Below, in pieces: positions 27,283-35,851 of a stretch of DNA of 64,000 bases (position 1 is the first letter of the stretch; each line of letters begins with the position of its first letter). The translations under genes and the position numbers were made by a program. Under the pieces are notes generated by a model that was not told the DNA's origin, did not search any database, and worked only from the letters and a program-made list of their open reading frames with translations. Source of the DNA: Bacteroidales bacterium (GTDB taxonomy: Bacteria > Bacteroidota > Bacteroidia > Bacteroidales > Tenuifilaceae); NCBI GenBank assembly GCA_016931855.1, contig JAFGDZ010000068.1, forward strand, positions 186,001 to 250,000. Direction: 5' to 3'.

Positions 27283-27519
27283 TTAGTTTTTAAAGAAGAA
27301 GCATGCACGCGAGCGAATCAGGTTCTCGTCAGATTGCTCCTCAAGGAGTTTTATATCAATTTGCTGAACAAACAAATCGTAAAAGGAAAGGAACTGCTGA
27401 TTTTTTTTACGCGTTTGTAACATATAAAAGAATACCACATCCTTATAAAAGAAGTTAGGATTATGCGCCAAATACCAATCTCCCACCAAATTAACAACAG
27501 ACTTTGTGCTACGCATCAT
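27283..27519 (-). CDS. Small uncharacterised protein, 78 residues
   Basis: An unrecognised short ORF starting with two adjacent ATGs (27519 and 27516). The leader is A-rich (AAAATAAACATTAAAA), as is typical of Bacteroidota translation starts. The composition is protein-like: aromatic-rich (FFYKDVVFFYML) with a basic centre (QTRKKNQQF) and a charged C-terminal half. There is no signal peptide, and one weakly hydrophobic stretch is too short for a membrane helix. It lies in a gene-poor stretch upstream of the cysteine hydrolase gene on the same strand, with a 137-base gap. An inverted repeat precedes it. It may be a lineage-specific gene or chance. Confidence 0.4.
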   Translation of the reverse strand: MMRSTKSVVNLVGDWYLAHNPNFFYKDVVFFYMLQTRKKNQQFLSFYDLFVQQIDIKLLEEQSDENLIRSRACFFFKN

Positions 27520-27538
27520 GGGTTTTAATGTTTATTTT

Positions 27539-27558
27539 TACATACACTAAGGTATGTA
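27539..27558. promoter_or_regulatory. Inverted repeat upstream of the 78-residue ORF
   Basis: TACATAC-N6-GTATGTA, a perfect 7-bp dyad 20 bases upstream of the ORF start, in the position expected for an operator overlapping a promoter. Confidence 0.35.
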
Positions 27559-27690
27559 TTAATCTACTTAAAACCAACACATAAGCATCGGCATTAGGTG
27601 ATTTGAATCATTCCAGACGCGAATAACCATCACCAGAAACCGCTTTGCAGAACGATGCCTTTTAAATACATCCAGCGCTATACCAAAAAG

Positions 27691-27722
27691 AAAAGCCCTT
27701 AGCTGTTAAGCTAAGGGCTTTT
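27691..27722 (-). terminator. Terminator of tRNA-His
   Basis: Perfect 14-bp inverted repeat AAAAGCCCTTAGCT / AGCTAAGGGCTTTT around GTTA, starting four bases after the tRNA 3' end on the minus strand and followed by a T-rich tract. Confidence 0.88.
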
Positions 27723-27725
27723 TGC

Positions 27726-27802
27726 TGGGTGGAAGATGGGGCTCGAACCCACGACCTTCGGAACCACAATCCGACGCTCTAACCTGCTGAGCTACATCCA
27801 CC
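27726..27802 (-). tRNA. tRNA-His (GTG anticodon)
   Basis: The minus strand folds into a full cloverleaf: D arm AGCTCAGCAGGTTAGAGC, anticodon arm TCGGA-TTGTGGT-TCCGA with anticodon GTG, T arm GTGGG-TTCGAGC-CCCAT. The extra 5' G (G-1) opposite C73, the identity element of bacterial tRNA-His, is encoded at 27802. Position 6 against 67 is a T-T mismatch in the acceptor stem. The sequence after C73 is CAG, so CCA is not fully encoded and must be added by the CCA-adding enzyme. Confidence 0.96.
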
Positions 27803-27815
27803 GTTTTTGCGAGTG

Positions 27816-27845
27816 CAAATGTAATAGTTATTTCTATATAGACAA
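27816..27845 (-). promoter_or_regulatory. Promoter of tRNA-His
   Basis: On the minus strand TTG, 19 bases, TACATTTG: a full match to the Bacteroidota consensus. It ends 13 bases before the mature tRNA 5' end. Confidence 0.75.
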
Positions 27846-28008
27846 TACAGACATGCACATTTCCTTTCCTTTTTCTAAAAAAAATCACACACAGGAATAA
27901 AGAGTTACTACAAAAGCAACAAAACACACTGTTAATCTTCACAATAGACAAACATAAGGGTTACGCCCTTTCAACAAGCAAGTTTTTTGTAAATTGCAGC
28001 AAAAAAAG

Positions 28009-29316
28009 ATGCCTCAACTTTTTTCCGTTAGCAGAACCTTTGCGTTACAGCTATTTCAGGCAATAAGGTTTTTATCGCTAATAGGTATAAGTATTTTTCT
28101 ATCAAAATCGGGACTCTCGCAAGAAGAAATTGGCTCCTACGAAACGGTTCTATTTGTAGCAGGGCTACTCTCCTTCTTTTGGGTATCGGGACTAACCCAG
28201 GCAATGCTTGCATCAACAGCACCAAGGGTAAAAGATAAAGGCTCCGAAATATTTAACACCTTCATTGTCCTCTCTACGTTCACATTAGCAACCGTAGCAA
28301 CAGGCTATCTCTTAAAAAGCAGCATTACCGCACTTAAAGGTACATCAAACTTAGAACACTTAACATTAACCCTTCTGTACTTAGCGCTAAGCGCACCCGC
28401 AAACCTTGCGGAGTACATATATCTTATAAAAAATAAACCTAGGAGCATAGTAGCCTACGGCTCCATAGTTTGGGGCGCGCAGCTCCTTGCGGTAATTGCC
28501 GCAGTGCATTTGGGGCACGGCTTAGCTGGGGCAATCTATGCGCTTATTGCATCGGCAGGAATAAAGCTAATATGGACAGTTGCGCTTGTGGTAAAGCACT
28601 CGGAGCTTAAGCTAAACATCAAATTCATAAGGGAGTTCCTATTACTGGGAATTCCACTGGTTGGGAAAATACTTATAAGTGGCTCGGCATCGTACATAGA
28701 TGGATTAATTATTACCTCTCAATTTAGCCTTAGCGCCTTTGCTACATTCCGATTTGGCGCCAGGGAATTTCCGCTAACCACGCTACTATCAAACGGGCTC
28801 AGCAATGCCATGATCCCCGACCTTGCATCGCCAAGCAATTTTGCAAAAGCCCTTATCAACCTAAAAAAGCGCACGCTAAGGCTTATGCATGTGCTGTACC
28901 CCATAACCATTGTGTCGTTACTTGTGGCACCACCACTATTCCCAATAGTTTTTAACCCCAGCTTTGCGGCAAGCGCCATTATTTTTAACACCTACCTACT
29001 TACCATAACCAGTAAGCTTATTTTCCCCCAAACAGTAGCCATTGGGCTAAAGAAAACAAAGTGGCTGCTCTACATCTCCATTGCCGAACTAAGTATAAAC
29101 GTATCTCTTAGCCTAGCTCTAATACCACCTTTTGGGCTAAACGGAGTAGCAATTGCAACGGTAATTGCATTTTGGTTTGAGAAAGCACTAATTGCATTAT
29201 ATCTTTACCGCGCACTAAACATAGCACCGCAAAGCTACATCCCGCTAAAGGAGTACTTTATTTACAGCACATTGCTATTGCTAACGTTTGCTATATCTAC
29301 AGTAATATGGTTTTAA
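28009..29316 (+). CDS. Polysaccharide/oligosaccharide flippase-like membrane protein
   Basis: About 435 residues and 12 or so predicted transmembrane helices, with the hydrophobic pattern of the MATE/MVF (Wzx-like) superfamily; an N-terminal FALQLFQAIRFLSLIGISIFL helix is followed by a GLSQEEIG loop. Such proteins flip lipid-linked sugars across the inner membrane. No glycosyltransferase genes are nearby, so the substrate is open. ATG 28009 is preferred over TTG 27994. The DNA alkylation repair-like gene starts 12 bases downstream, suggesting an operon of unrelated functions. Confidence 0.82.
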   Translation: MPQLFSVSRTFALQLFQAIRFLSLIGISIFLSKSGLSQEEIGSYETVLFVAGLLSFFWVSGLTQAMLASTAPRVKDKGSEIFNTFIVLSTFTLATVATGYLLKSSITALKGTSNLEHLTLTLLYLALSAPANLAEYIYLIKNKPRSIVAYGSIVWGAQLLAVIAAVHLGHGLAGAIYALIASAGIKLIWTVALVVKHSELKLNIKFIREFLLLGIPLVGKILISGSASYIDGLIITSQFSLSAFATFRFGAREFPLTTLLSNGLSNAMIPDLASPSNFAKALINLKKRTLRLMHVLYPITIVSLLVAPPLFPIVFNPSFAASAIIFNTYLLTITSKLIFPQTVAIGLKKTKWLLYISIAELSINVSLSLALIPPFGLNGVAIATVIAFWFEKALIALYLYRALNIAPQSYIPLKEYFIYSTLLLLTFAISTVIWF

Positions 29317-29328
29317 ACTGTTAACAGG

Positions 29329-29991
29329 ATGACAACGCAAGAAAAGGTTTTTGATATAATTGGCCGTATTAGGCGCTTAATGAATGGTGATGTTGCCACC
29401 ACGCTACGCCAATTGGGAATAACATACAAGGTAACATACGGCCTAACCGTTCCCCAAATGCGGGAAATAGCCAGCAACTACGTTGGCGATCACGAGTTAG
29501 CCCTCGCTCTTTTTAACCAAGATATTCGCGAGTGCAAGCTCATTGCCTCTATGGTTGACGACCCCAAGCAGGTTACCGGCGAGCAAATAGACCAATGGGC
29601 CGAAGAGTTTACCAACACCGAGATTATTGAGCAGGTATGCTCAAACCTGCTTTGGGCTACCGAGTACGCCCTTTCGCGGAGCATTGAGTGGTGCCTAAAC
29701 GACAACGAGCAGCTAAACAAGGCAGGCCTTACTATTGCAGGCAAACGAGCCACCGACAAATCCATTAAGGATAGCATTTTTGAACCATACCTTGGCACCA
29801 TTGAAAGCATTGCCGAAAGAGGAACCGACGCAACCCGTAGCGCCTGCGCCTTTGCCCTAAGGCAAATAGGACTAAGAAGCGATGCGCTTAGAGCTAAAGT
29901 TATTGAAACCGCCGAGAGGCTAACCCAGCTTAACAACGAAAGCGCAGGTTGGATTGGCAGCCAAATACTATTTGAGTTCACCCAGGAGTAA
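29329..29991 (+). CDS. AlkD-like HEAT-repeat DNA alkylation repair protein
   Basis: A 220-residue all-helical protein of the DNA alkylation repair (AlkD/AlkC, HEAT-like) family. AlkD excises positively charged N3- and N7-alkylpurines without base flipping. Family-like stretches are YGLTVPQMREIA near residue 40, RECKLIASMV near 66 and the helix CSNLLWATEYALSRSIEWC. The catalytic Trp/Asp/Arg set of AlkD could not be confirmed by eye, and short Bacteroidota members may not be active glycosylases. The gene lies 12 bases after the flippase gene. Confidence 0.75.
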   Translation: MTTQEKVFDIIGRIRRLMNGDVATTLRQLGITYKVTYGLTVPQMREIASNYVGDHELALALFNQDIRECKLIASMVDDPKQVTGEQIDQWAEEFTNTEIIEQVCSNLLWATEYALSRSIEWCLNDNEQLNKAGLTIAGKRATDKSIKDSIFEPYLGTIESIAERGTDATRSACAFALRQIGLRSDALRAKVIETAERLTQLNNESAGWIGSQILFEFTQE

Positions 29992-30073
29992 CTATTTCCG
30001 ACTTTTTGTCACGCTCAACCACAGGCATACATTTTGATAACAGCAAATCACAACTTATTATTCTTTTTTGATC

Positions 30074-30832
30074 ATGAGCCTAATGCAATCATCAAATCCT
30101 GCGCTAAGCGACAGGATTTTTTCCAAAAGCCTTTCTGACTCTAGCTCAGAAACCATGACCGTTCAGGGTACGGTAAATAAAACCCTGCTAATGCTTCTAC
30201 TTGTTATTCTAGGTGCCGTTTACACCTGGAAGATTTTCTTTGAGAGCACAAACCCCTCTTCTGTTAACATGTGGATGCTTATTGGGGGTATTGGCGGATT
30301 CATCACCTCGCTAGTAATAATTTTCAAACCAAAAACATCGGCCTACTTAGCACCAGTTTACTCAATACTACAAGGGCTTTTCCTTGGTGGAATATCGGCA
30401 GTATTTGCAGCCCAGTATGGCGGCCCAATTATAATGCAAGCCATTGCGCTAACCTTTGGAACCTTTTTGGTGATGCTAGCCGCATACAAAACTGGCGTAA
30501 TAAAAGCCACCCAAAAGTTCCGCACTGGCGTTATTGCCGCAACAGGTGCCATTGCCCTTGTGTACTTTATAACCTGGATACTAAGCATGTTTGGCGTAAG
30601 CTCTATGGGCTACATTCATGGCAGCGGAACGGTAGGCATTGTAATTGGGTTTGTTGTAGTTATTGTTGCTGCGCTAAATCTTATTCTCGATTTCGATTTT
30701 ATAGAGAAGGGTGCAGCAATGGGCGCGCCTAAGCACATGGAGTGGTATGGAGCCTTTGGCTTAATGATTACCCTTGTATGGCTTTACATTGAAATCCTTA
30801 AGCTACTTGCCCGATTCGCAAAAAAGAACTAG
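30074..30832 (+). CDS. Bax inhibitor-1/YccA family membrane protein
   Basis: A 252-residue protein with seven predicted transmembrane helices and a short cytosolic N-terminus. It fits the YccA/BI-1-like group: a late helix with VIVAALNLILDFDFIEKG and a C-terminal WYGAFGLMITLVWLYIEILKLL. Bacterial relatives conduct Ca2+ (BsYetJ) or modulate FtsH (E. coli YccA). A link to the ftsH gene 10 kb away is only suggestive. ATG 30074 is preferred over TTG 30068. Confidence 0.9.
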   Translation: MSLMQSSNPALSDRIFSKSLSDSSSETMTVQGTVNKTLLMLLLVILGAVYTWKIFFESTNPSSVNMWMLIGGIGGFITSLVIIFKPKTSAYLAPVYSILQGLFLGGISAVFAAQYGGPIIMQAIALTFGTFLVMLAAYKTGVIKATQKFRTGVIAATGAIALVYFITWILSMFGVSSMGYIHGSGTVGIVIGFVVVIVAALNLILDFDFIEKGAAMGAPKHMEWYGAFGLMITLVWLYIEILKLLARFAKKN

Positions 30833-30861
30833 CCATTAGCATTAAAATTAACTTTATGCAT

Positions 30862-30893
30862 TTTGTTTATTTGCATAATAGTTAATACATTTG
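30862..30893 (+). promoter_or_regulatory. Promoter of rpmE2
   Basis: TTTG at 30862-30865, 20 bases, TACATTTG at 30886-30893, with a leader of about 45 bases before the L31 gene. Confidence 0.75.
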
Positions 30894-30945
30894 CAAGCCA
30901 ATTTTGAAAGTACCATTTTTGGAATAAGATAAACCAAGCAAAAAA

Positions 30946-31209
30946 ATGAAAAAGGGAATTCATCCAGAGAATTACCGACTGGTGGCATTCAAAGACATGT
31001 CAAACGAGCATGTATTTATCACCAAATCGGCTGTAAACACCAAAGAAACCATTGAAGTTGACGGTGTTGAGTATCCTGTAATAAAGGTCGAAATTTCAAA
31101 CACTTCGCACCCATTCTACACAGGCAAAATGAAACTTGTTGACACTGCAGGTCGTGTAGATAAGTTCATGAACCGCTACAAAAAGCACATGGATAACAGA
31201 ACCAAGTAA
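30946..31209 (+). CDS. rpmE2: 50S ribosomal protein L31, type B
   Basis: An 87-residue ribosomal protein with MKKGIHPENYRLVAFKDMS and the L31 signature SNTSHPFYTGKMKLVDTAGRV split across its middle. It lacks the CxxC zinc motif of type A L31, so it is the zinc-independent (C-) form. It is monocistronic, with its own promoter and terminator. In many bacteria the C- form is induced by zinc limitation, but no Zur-like operator is evident here, so it is probably the constitutive copy. Confidence 0.97.
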   Translation: MKKGIHPENYRLVAFKDMSNEHVFITKSAVNTKETIEVDGVEYPVIKVEISNTSHPFYTGKMKLVDTAGRVDKFMNRYKKHMDNRTK

Positions 31210-31234
31210 TTCTCTGAATTACTTTATAAGTTAC

Positions 31235-31262
31235 AAAAAGCCCCTTTCATGGGGCTTTTTTG
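31235..31262 (+). terminator. Terminator of rpmE2
   Basis: AAAAAGCCCC / GGGGCTTTTT hairpin with a 6-base loop and six Ts. Confidence 0.9.
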
Positions 31263-31398
31263 TTTTACAACAAATACAGCACTTCCCCATTACTCCCTTG
31301 CACCAACCATACGCTAACGTTACGCCAATACAGCAAAAAGGCACAAACCTTACCGCAACTATAATGCACTACTCCAACAATCTCAATTGCTAAAAAAT

Positions 31399-31406
31399 TA
31401 TCTTTG
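31399..31406 (+). promoter_or_regulatory. -7 element before the GlmU-like gene
   Basis: TATCTTTG matches TAnnTTTG about 45 bases upstream of the start codon. No good TTTG lies at the expected distance, so this is a partial promoter match. Confidence 0.45.
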
Positions 31407-31450
31407 CACTTTAGCATAAGCAGAAAAAGGGAAAACCAAAATATTTAGCC

Positions 31451-32647
31451 ATGAGCAACACTACCATAGTTTTATTCGACGACAAGCGCCACAAGCACCT
31501 ACTTCCACTAACCTTTACCCGTCCTGTTGCCGACATAAGAATAGGAATTCTTACCATAAGGGAGAAGTGGGAACACGTAATGGGGATTAGCTGCGGATAC
31601 CTAACCGCTGATTACCTAAGCAAGAAGTTCACTACAGGGAATGCCGGCAACAGCATCCTGCTAATTAACGGAGGATTTATCCCCACTACTGAGCTTACCA
31701 ATCAGATTAAAAGCCTTGAGCAAAATTCGGCGCTAACACATAAAGGAGCGGTTGTTGCAGCACGCACAGCAAGCATCCCAACGCTAGAGACCATATCGCC
31801 AGAGCTATTTCCCAACCGTACTGAAATAGAAGAGCCCATTTTCCAGATAGAAAGACCTTGGGATATATTCTCTAAAAATGGCATCGCCCTTGAAATGGAT
31901 TTCGACCTGATTACAAAGGGTAGAAAATCGGCACCAATATCAAAAACCAATCAGGTAATTAGACCCGAGCGCGTGTTTATTGAGCATGGAGCCACCGTTG
32001 AATGCGCCATACTTAACGCATCAACCGGGCCAATATACGTTGCAAAGGATGCCGAGATTATGGAAGGCTCCATTGTGCGTGGCCCATTCTCGCTTGGAGA
32101 GCACTCCGCCCTTAAAATGGGCGCCAAAATTTATGGACCAACCACAATTGGGCCTCACTCAAAGGTTGGTGGCGAGGTTAACAACAGCGTAATATTTGGC
32201 TTCTCAAACAAAGCCCACGACGGCTTCCTTGGCAACTCCGTTCTGGGCGAATGGTGTAACCTTGGTGCCGACACCAATAACTCCAACCTAAAAAATAACT
32301 ACGCACCGGTTAAGCTCTGGGATTACTCAACAGAGCGATTTGCCAATACCGGCCTACAATTCTGCGGGCTTATAATGGGCGACCACTCAAAGTGCGGTAT
32401 CAACACCATGTTTAACACGGGAACTGTGGTGGGCGTAAGTGCTAACATTTTTGGCAGCGGGTTCCCTCGCAATTTCATACCCAGCTTTGCTTGGGGCGGA
32501 GCACACGGATTTGAGGCTTACTCAATACCCAAAGTTCTACAAACCGTTAAAACGGTACTAAGCCGCAGAGGGTTGGAGCTAGAGCAAGTGGACATTGATA
32601 TCCTCTCCCACATTTTTGAGATAACACAAAAGTACAGGAAGTTCTAG
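31451..32647 (+). CDS. GlmU-family sugar nucleotidyltransferase (Bacteroidota type)
   Basis: A 398-residue protein. The N-terminal half is a divergent nucleotidyltransferase (IVLFDDKRHKHLLPLTFTRPV). From about residue 175 there are left-handed beta-helix hexapeptide repeats (GATVECAILNAS, AEIMEGSIVRGP, SKVGGEVNNSVIFG). This matches the Bacteroidota alternative GlmU family (TIGR03991), thought to make UDP-GlcNAc by acetylating and uridylylating glucosamine-1-phosphate. The usual LAAGxGTRM nucleotide loop is not obvious at the N-terminus. The Lon gene follows after 106 bases with what appears to be its own control region. Confidence 0.85.
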   Translation: MSNTTIVLFDDKRHKHLLPLTFTRPVADIRIGILTIREKWEHVMGISCGYLTADYLSKKFTTGNAGNSILLINGGFIPTTELTNQIKSLEQNSALTHKGAVVAARTASIPTLETISPELFPNRTEIEEPIFQIERPWDIFSKNGIALEMDFDLITKGRKSAPISKTNQVIRPERVFIEHGATVECAILNASTGPIYVAKDAEIMEGSIVRGPFSLGEHSALKMGAKIYGPTTIGPHSKVGGEVNNSVIFGFSNKAHDGFLGNSVLGEWCNLGADTNNSNLKNNYAPVKLWDYSTERFANTGLQFCGLIMGDHSKCGINTMFNTGTVVGVSANIFGSGFPRNFIPSFAWGGAHGFEAYSIPKVLQTVKTVLSRRGLELEQVDIDILSHIFEITQKYRKF

Positions 32648-32658
32648 GCACGCTTTTT

Positions 32659-32722
32659 TTGGCACGCCGATTGACTACTATCTGTCGCGCATTAAAAAAG
32701 TGCGACTAGTGACATGTTGTCA
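32659..32722 (+). promoter_or_regulatory. Candidate control region of lon: sigma-54-like box and two dyads
   Basis: TTGGCACG-N4-TTGAC (32659-32675) resembles the -24/-12 sigma-54 consensus TTGGCACG-N4-TTGC, with GA instead of GC at -12. Downstream lie GTCGCGCA-N9-TGCGAC (32684-32706), a dyad with two extra bases in one arm and CIRCE-like 9-base spacing, and TGACA-N3-TGTCA (32710-32722). No TAnnTTTG promoter is present in the gap. Confidence 0.35.
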
Positions 32723-32753
32723 TTTAATCACACCCATAGAGAAAGGATAAATA

Positions 32754-35210
32754 ATGAGCCGTAAGTTTAACGTCTTACTCAAAAATCTATACCAAGAGGA
32801 TTCCATGGATCAAGATCAGGAATTCATTCCAATTATTTCAAGTGAGGATATGCCAGACATTAAGGAAGCCGATATGCCTACCAGTTTGCCCATACTAGCA
32901 CTTCGGAATGCGGTTCTTTTCCCTGGGGTAGTAACGCCCATTACCATTGGCAGGGAAAAATCCACCAACCTAATAAAGAGCCTTACAGGCAAGAAAAAGA
33001 TACTAGGAGCAATATCGCAAATAGACCCAAATGTAGAAGAGCCAGAGCACAAAGATCTGTTCCACGTTGGAACTGTTGCCCAAGTACTAAAAGTACTGGA
33101 AATGCCCGACGGCACTACCTCTGTAATCCTACAGGGATTAAGCCGTTTTGCGGTGAACGAGTTTACATCGGTTGACCCTTTCTTTATGGCAAACGTTAGC
33201 CTTTTGGTTGATACTATGCCAGAGGATGACGACCGCGAGTTTAAAGCCATTGTTAGCTCAATTAAGGATATTGCGCTTCGCATTATCAACCTTTCGCCCA
33301 ACGTACCACCCGAGGCTGCTTTTGCCATTAAGAACATTGATGGCACCAAGTTCCTTGTAAACTTTATTTGCTCCAACAGCGAGCTCCCAGCAACCGAGAA
33401 GCAAACCCTGCTTGAAAAGAACGACTTTAAGGAGCGTAGCATACAGCTGCTACAATCGCTTACCCGCGAGGTGCAGCTGCTTGAGCTAAAAAACGACATC
33501 CAAACTAAGGTTAGGATGGATATGGATCAGCAGCAACGCGAGTACTACCTGCACCAGCAAATGAAAACCATCCAGGACGAGTTGGGGGGCAGCCCAGTTG
33601 ACCAAGAGATTGAGGAGCTAAAGAAGCGTGCTAAGGATAAGAAATGGAGCAAAGAGGTTGCCGATGTATTCGACAAAGAGGTTGGCAAGCTGCACCGCAT
33701 GAACCCAATGGCAGGTGAGTACTCCGTTCAGCTTAACTATGTTCAGCTGCTACTAGACCTGCCCTGGAACGAGTTTACCACCGATAACTTCGACCTAAAG
33801 CGTGCCCAAAAGGTACTTGACGAGGATCACTTTGGACTTGAACAGGTTAAGGAGCGCATACTTGAACACCTAGCTGTAATTAAGCTAAAGGGCGACATGA
33901 AAGCGCCAATTATTTGCCTATACGGCCCTCCTGGCGTAGGGAAAACATCGCTTGGCAAATCTATTGCCAAGGCACTTGACAGGAAGTACGCACGCATTTC
34001 GCTTGGTGGGTTACACGACGAATCGGAGATTCGCGGACACAGAAAAACCTACATTGGCGCAATGCCCGGTAGAATTATTCAGAACCTGAAGCGCGTAGGC
34101 TCTTCCAACCCTGTGTTTATTCTTGATGAGATAGACAAGGTTGGCAAAGATTTCCACGGCGATCCAGCCTCGGCGCTACTTGAGGTTTTAGACCCAGAGC
34201 AAAATAACGCGTTCCACGATAACTACCTTGAGGTAGAGTACGACCTATCTAAGGTACTGTTTATAACCACCGCAAATGACATTGCCACCATAAGCCCTGC
34301 GCTACGCGACCGCATGGAGATGATTGACGTGAGCGGGTACATTATGGAAGAGAAGGTTGAGATTGCCCGTAGGCACCTTATCCCTAACCAGCTAAAAGAG
34401 CACGGACTAGAGGATAAAAAATTCTCGCTTCCCAAAAAAGTTATTGAGGAAATTGTTGAGGGCTACACCCGCGAAAGCGGTGTGCGCACACTTAACCAAC
34501 GCATTGCAAAGGTGGTAAGGCACTTCGCAAAGAAAGTGGCCTTTAACGAGGAGGTTGAGGAGAAGGTTACCGTGGCCGATGTTCACAAAATACTTGGGCA
34601 TCCACGTTACTTAAAGGATACCTATCAGGGCAACGACATGGCGGGTGTGGTAACCGGGTTGGCTTGGACTGCCGTTGGCGGCGAAATACTTTACGTTGAA
34701 ACAAGCCTTAGCAACGGCAAGGGCAACCTTACCATTACGGGCAACCTTGGCGATGTAATGAAAGAGTCGGCAGTAATTGCCTACGAGTACATAAAGGCAC
34801 ACAGCCAAATGCTAAGCGTATCGCCAGAAATTTACGAGAAGTGGAACGTACACATACACGTACCCGAAGGAGCAATACCCAAGGATGGCCCATCGGCAGG
34901 TATTACTATGGCCACATCGCTAGCATCGGCATTTACACAGCGCAAGGTTAGGGAGAGCATTGCCATGACAGGGGAAATTACGCTACGCGGAAAGGTGCTT
35001 CCCGTTGGAGGAATTAAGGAGAAGATTCTTGCAGCTAAAAGAGCCAATATTAAGGAGATAATTATTTCCAGAGATAACGAAAAGGATATCAAAGAAATTA
35101 AGGAAATCTACCTTAAAGGGCTTACATTCCACTACGTTGATAGCATTATGGATGTACTTAACCACGCGCTGCTCAACGAAAAGGTAAAAAACGCAGTTAG
35201 CATATCCTAA
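32754..35210 (+). CDS. lon: ATP-dependent protease Lon
   Basis: An 818-residue cytosolic protease that degrades misfolded and regulatory proteins. The N-terminal LON substrate-binding domain spans about 45-245 ([19 protein letters not shown]). A coiled coil follows, then AAA+ with Walker [10 protein letters not shown] and Walker [12 protein letters not shown]. The C-terminal protease domain has catalytic Ser in [12 protein letters not shown] and Lys in [13 protein letters not shown]. The length is normal. ATG 32754 is used; in-frame ATG 32805 would remove 17 residues ahead of the LON domain. It is monocistronic and ends at a terminator. Confidence 0.97.
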   Translation: MSRKFNVLLKNLYQEDSMDQDQEFIPIISSEDMPDIKEADMPTSLPILALRNAVLFPGVVTPITIGREKSTNLIKSLTGKKKILGAISQIDPNVEEPEHKDLFHVGTVAQVLKVLEMPDGTTSVILQGLSRFAVNEFTSVDPFFMANVSLLVDTMPEDDDREFKAIVSSIKDIALRIINLSPNVPPEAAFAIKNIDGTKFLVNFICSNSELPATEKQTLLEKNDFKERSIQLLQSLTREVQLLELKNDIQTKVRMDMDQQQREYYLHQQMKTIQDELGGSPVDQEIEELKKRAKDKKWSKEVADVFDKEVGKLHRMNPMAGEYSVQLNYVQLLLDLPWNEFTTDNFDLKRAQKVLDEDHFGLEQVKERILEHLAVIKLKGDMKAPIICLYGPPGVGKTSLGKSIAKALDRKYARISLGGLHDESEIRGHRKTYIGAMPGRIIQNLKRVGSSNPVFILDEIDKVGKDFHGDPASALLEVLDPEQNNAFHDNYLEVEYDLSKVLFITTANDIATISPALRDRMEMIDVSGYIMEEKVEIARRHLIPNQLKEHGLEDKKFSLPKKVIEEIVEGYTRESGVRTLNQRIAKVVRHFAKKVAFNEEVEEKVTVADVHKILGHPRYLKDTYQGNDMAGVVTGLAWTAVGGEILYVETSLSNGKGNLTITGNLGDVMKESAVIAYEYIKAHSQMLSVSPEIYEKWNVHIHVPEGAIPKDGPSAGITMATSLASAFTQRKVRESIAMTGEITLRGKVLPVGGIKEKILAAKRANIKEIIISRDNEKDIKEIKEIYLKGLTFHYVDSIMDVLNHALLNEKVKNAVSIS

Positions 35211-35225
35211 TTCACAGTATAAGAA

Positions 35226-35280
35226 AAAGGCTAGAGCGTAAATGAGGGGAAACCCACATCCGTTCTAGCCTTTCTTTTTT
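35226..35280 (+). terminator. Terminator of lon
   Basis: AAAGGCTAGAGCG / CGTTCTAGCCTTT stem with one mismatch, a 22-base loop and a T-run. Confidence 0.8.
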
Positions 35281-35354
35281 AAGTACTACCTATTAGCCCA
35301 TAATGCAACATTGGGTTCAACAAAAAGCTATATCTTTCCGCAAAAATTAGATGT

Positions 35355-35834
35355 ATGGAAAAGAATGCCATATTCCCAGGATCGTTTGACCCATTTACGG
35401 TGGGACACGAAGCAGTAGTAAAAAGAGCACTATCGCTATTTGACACCATATACGTAGCCGTTGGGATTAACTCCAGCAAAAAATCGTTCTTCACACTTGA
35501 GAACCGGCTAGCAATAATTGCAAAAACCTTTGAGAATGAGCCTAGGGTGAAAGTGATTAGCTACGAGGGACTAACCATTGAGCTAAGCAAATCCCTTAAC
35601 GCCCAGTTCCTGTTAAGAGGACTAAGAACATCGGCCGATTTTGAGTTTGAGCGCGCCATTGGACAGGTAAACAAGGCCATGAACCCCAATATCGAAACCG
35701 TTTTTCTGCTTACAGCGCCAGAGCACACCCCCGTAAACTCCACTATTGTAAGAGATATACTTGTGCACAACGGCGATGCATCGCAGTTTTTACCCCAAGC
35801 TATCAACATAAAAGATTACCTTCCGCGGTTATAA
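35355..35834 (+). CDS. coaD: Phosphopantetheine adenylyltransferase
   Basis: A 159-residue enzyme that adenylylates 4'-phosphopantetheine to dephospho-CoA, the penultimate step of CoA synthesis. The nucleotidyltransferase motif is FPGSFDPFTVGHEAV (T/HxGH form), with Arg in LLRGLRTSADFEFE and the second ATP motif VNSTIVRDI near residue 128. Length is typical. A TATCTTTC sequence about 30 bases upstream is a near match to the -7 consensus. The thioredoxin-fold gene follows after 17 bases. Confidence 0.97.
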   Translation: MEKNAIFPGSFDPFTVGHEAVVKRALSLFDTIYVAVGINSSKKSFFTLENRLAIIAKTFENEPRVKVISYEGLTIELSKSLNAQFLLRGLRTSADFEFERAIGQVNKAMNPNIETVFLLTAPEHTPVNSTIVRDILVHNGDASQFLPQAINIKDYLPRL

Positions 35835-35851
35835 CAGGAAACCAGTCCACA

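Noticed and set aside
30271-30732. 153-codon ORF inside the Bax-inhibitor-1 gene
   Set aside because: Same strand, shifted frame, Trp/Cys/His-rich composition typical of a shadow; the host gene is well supported.
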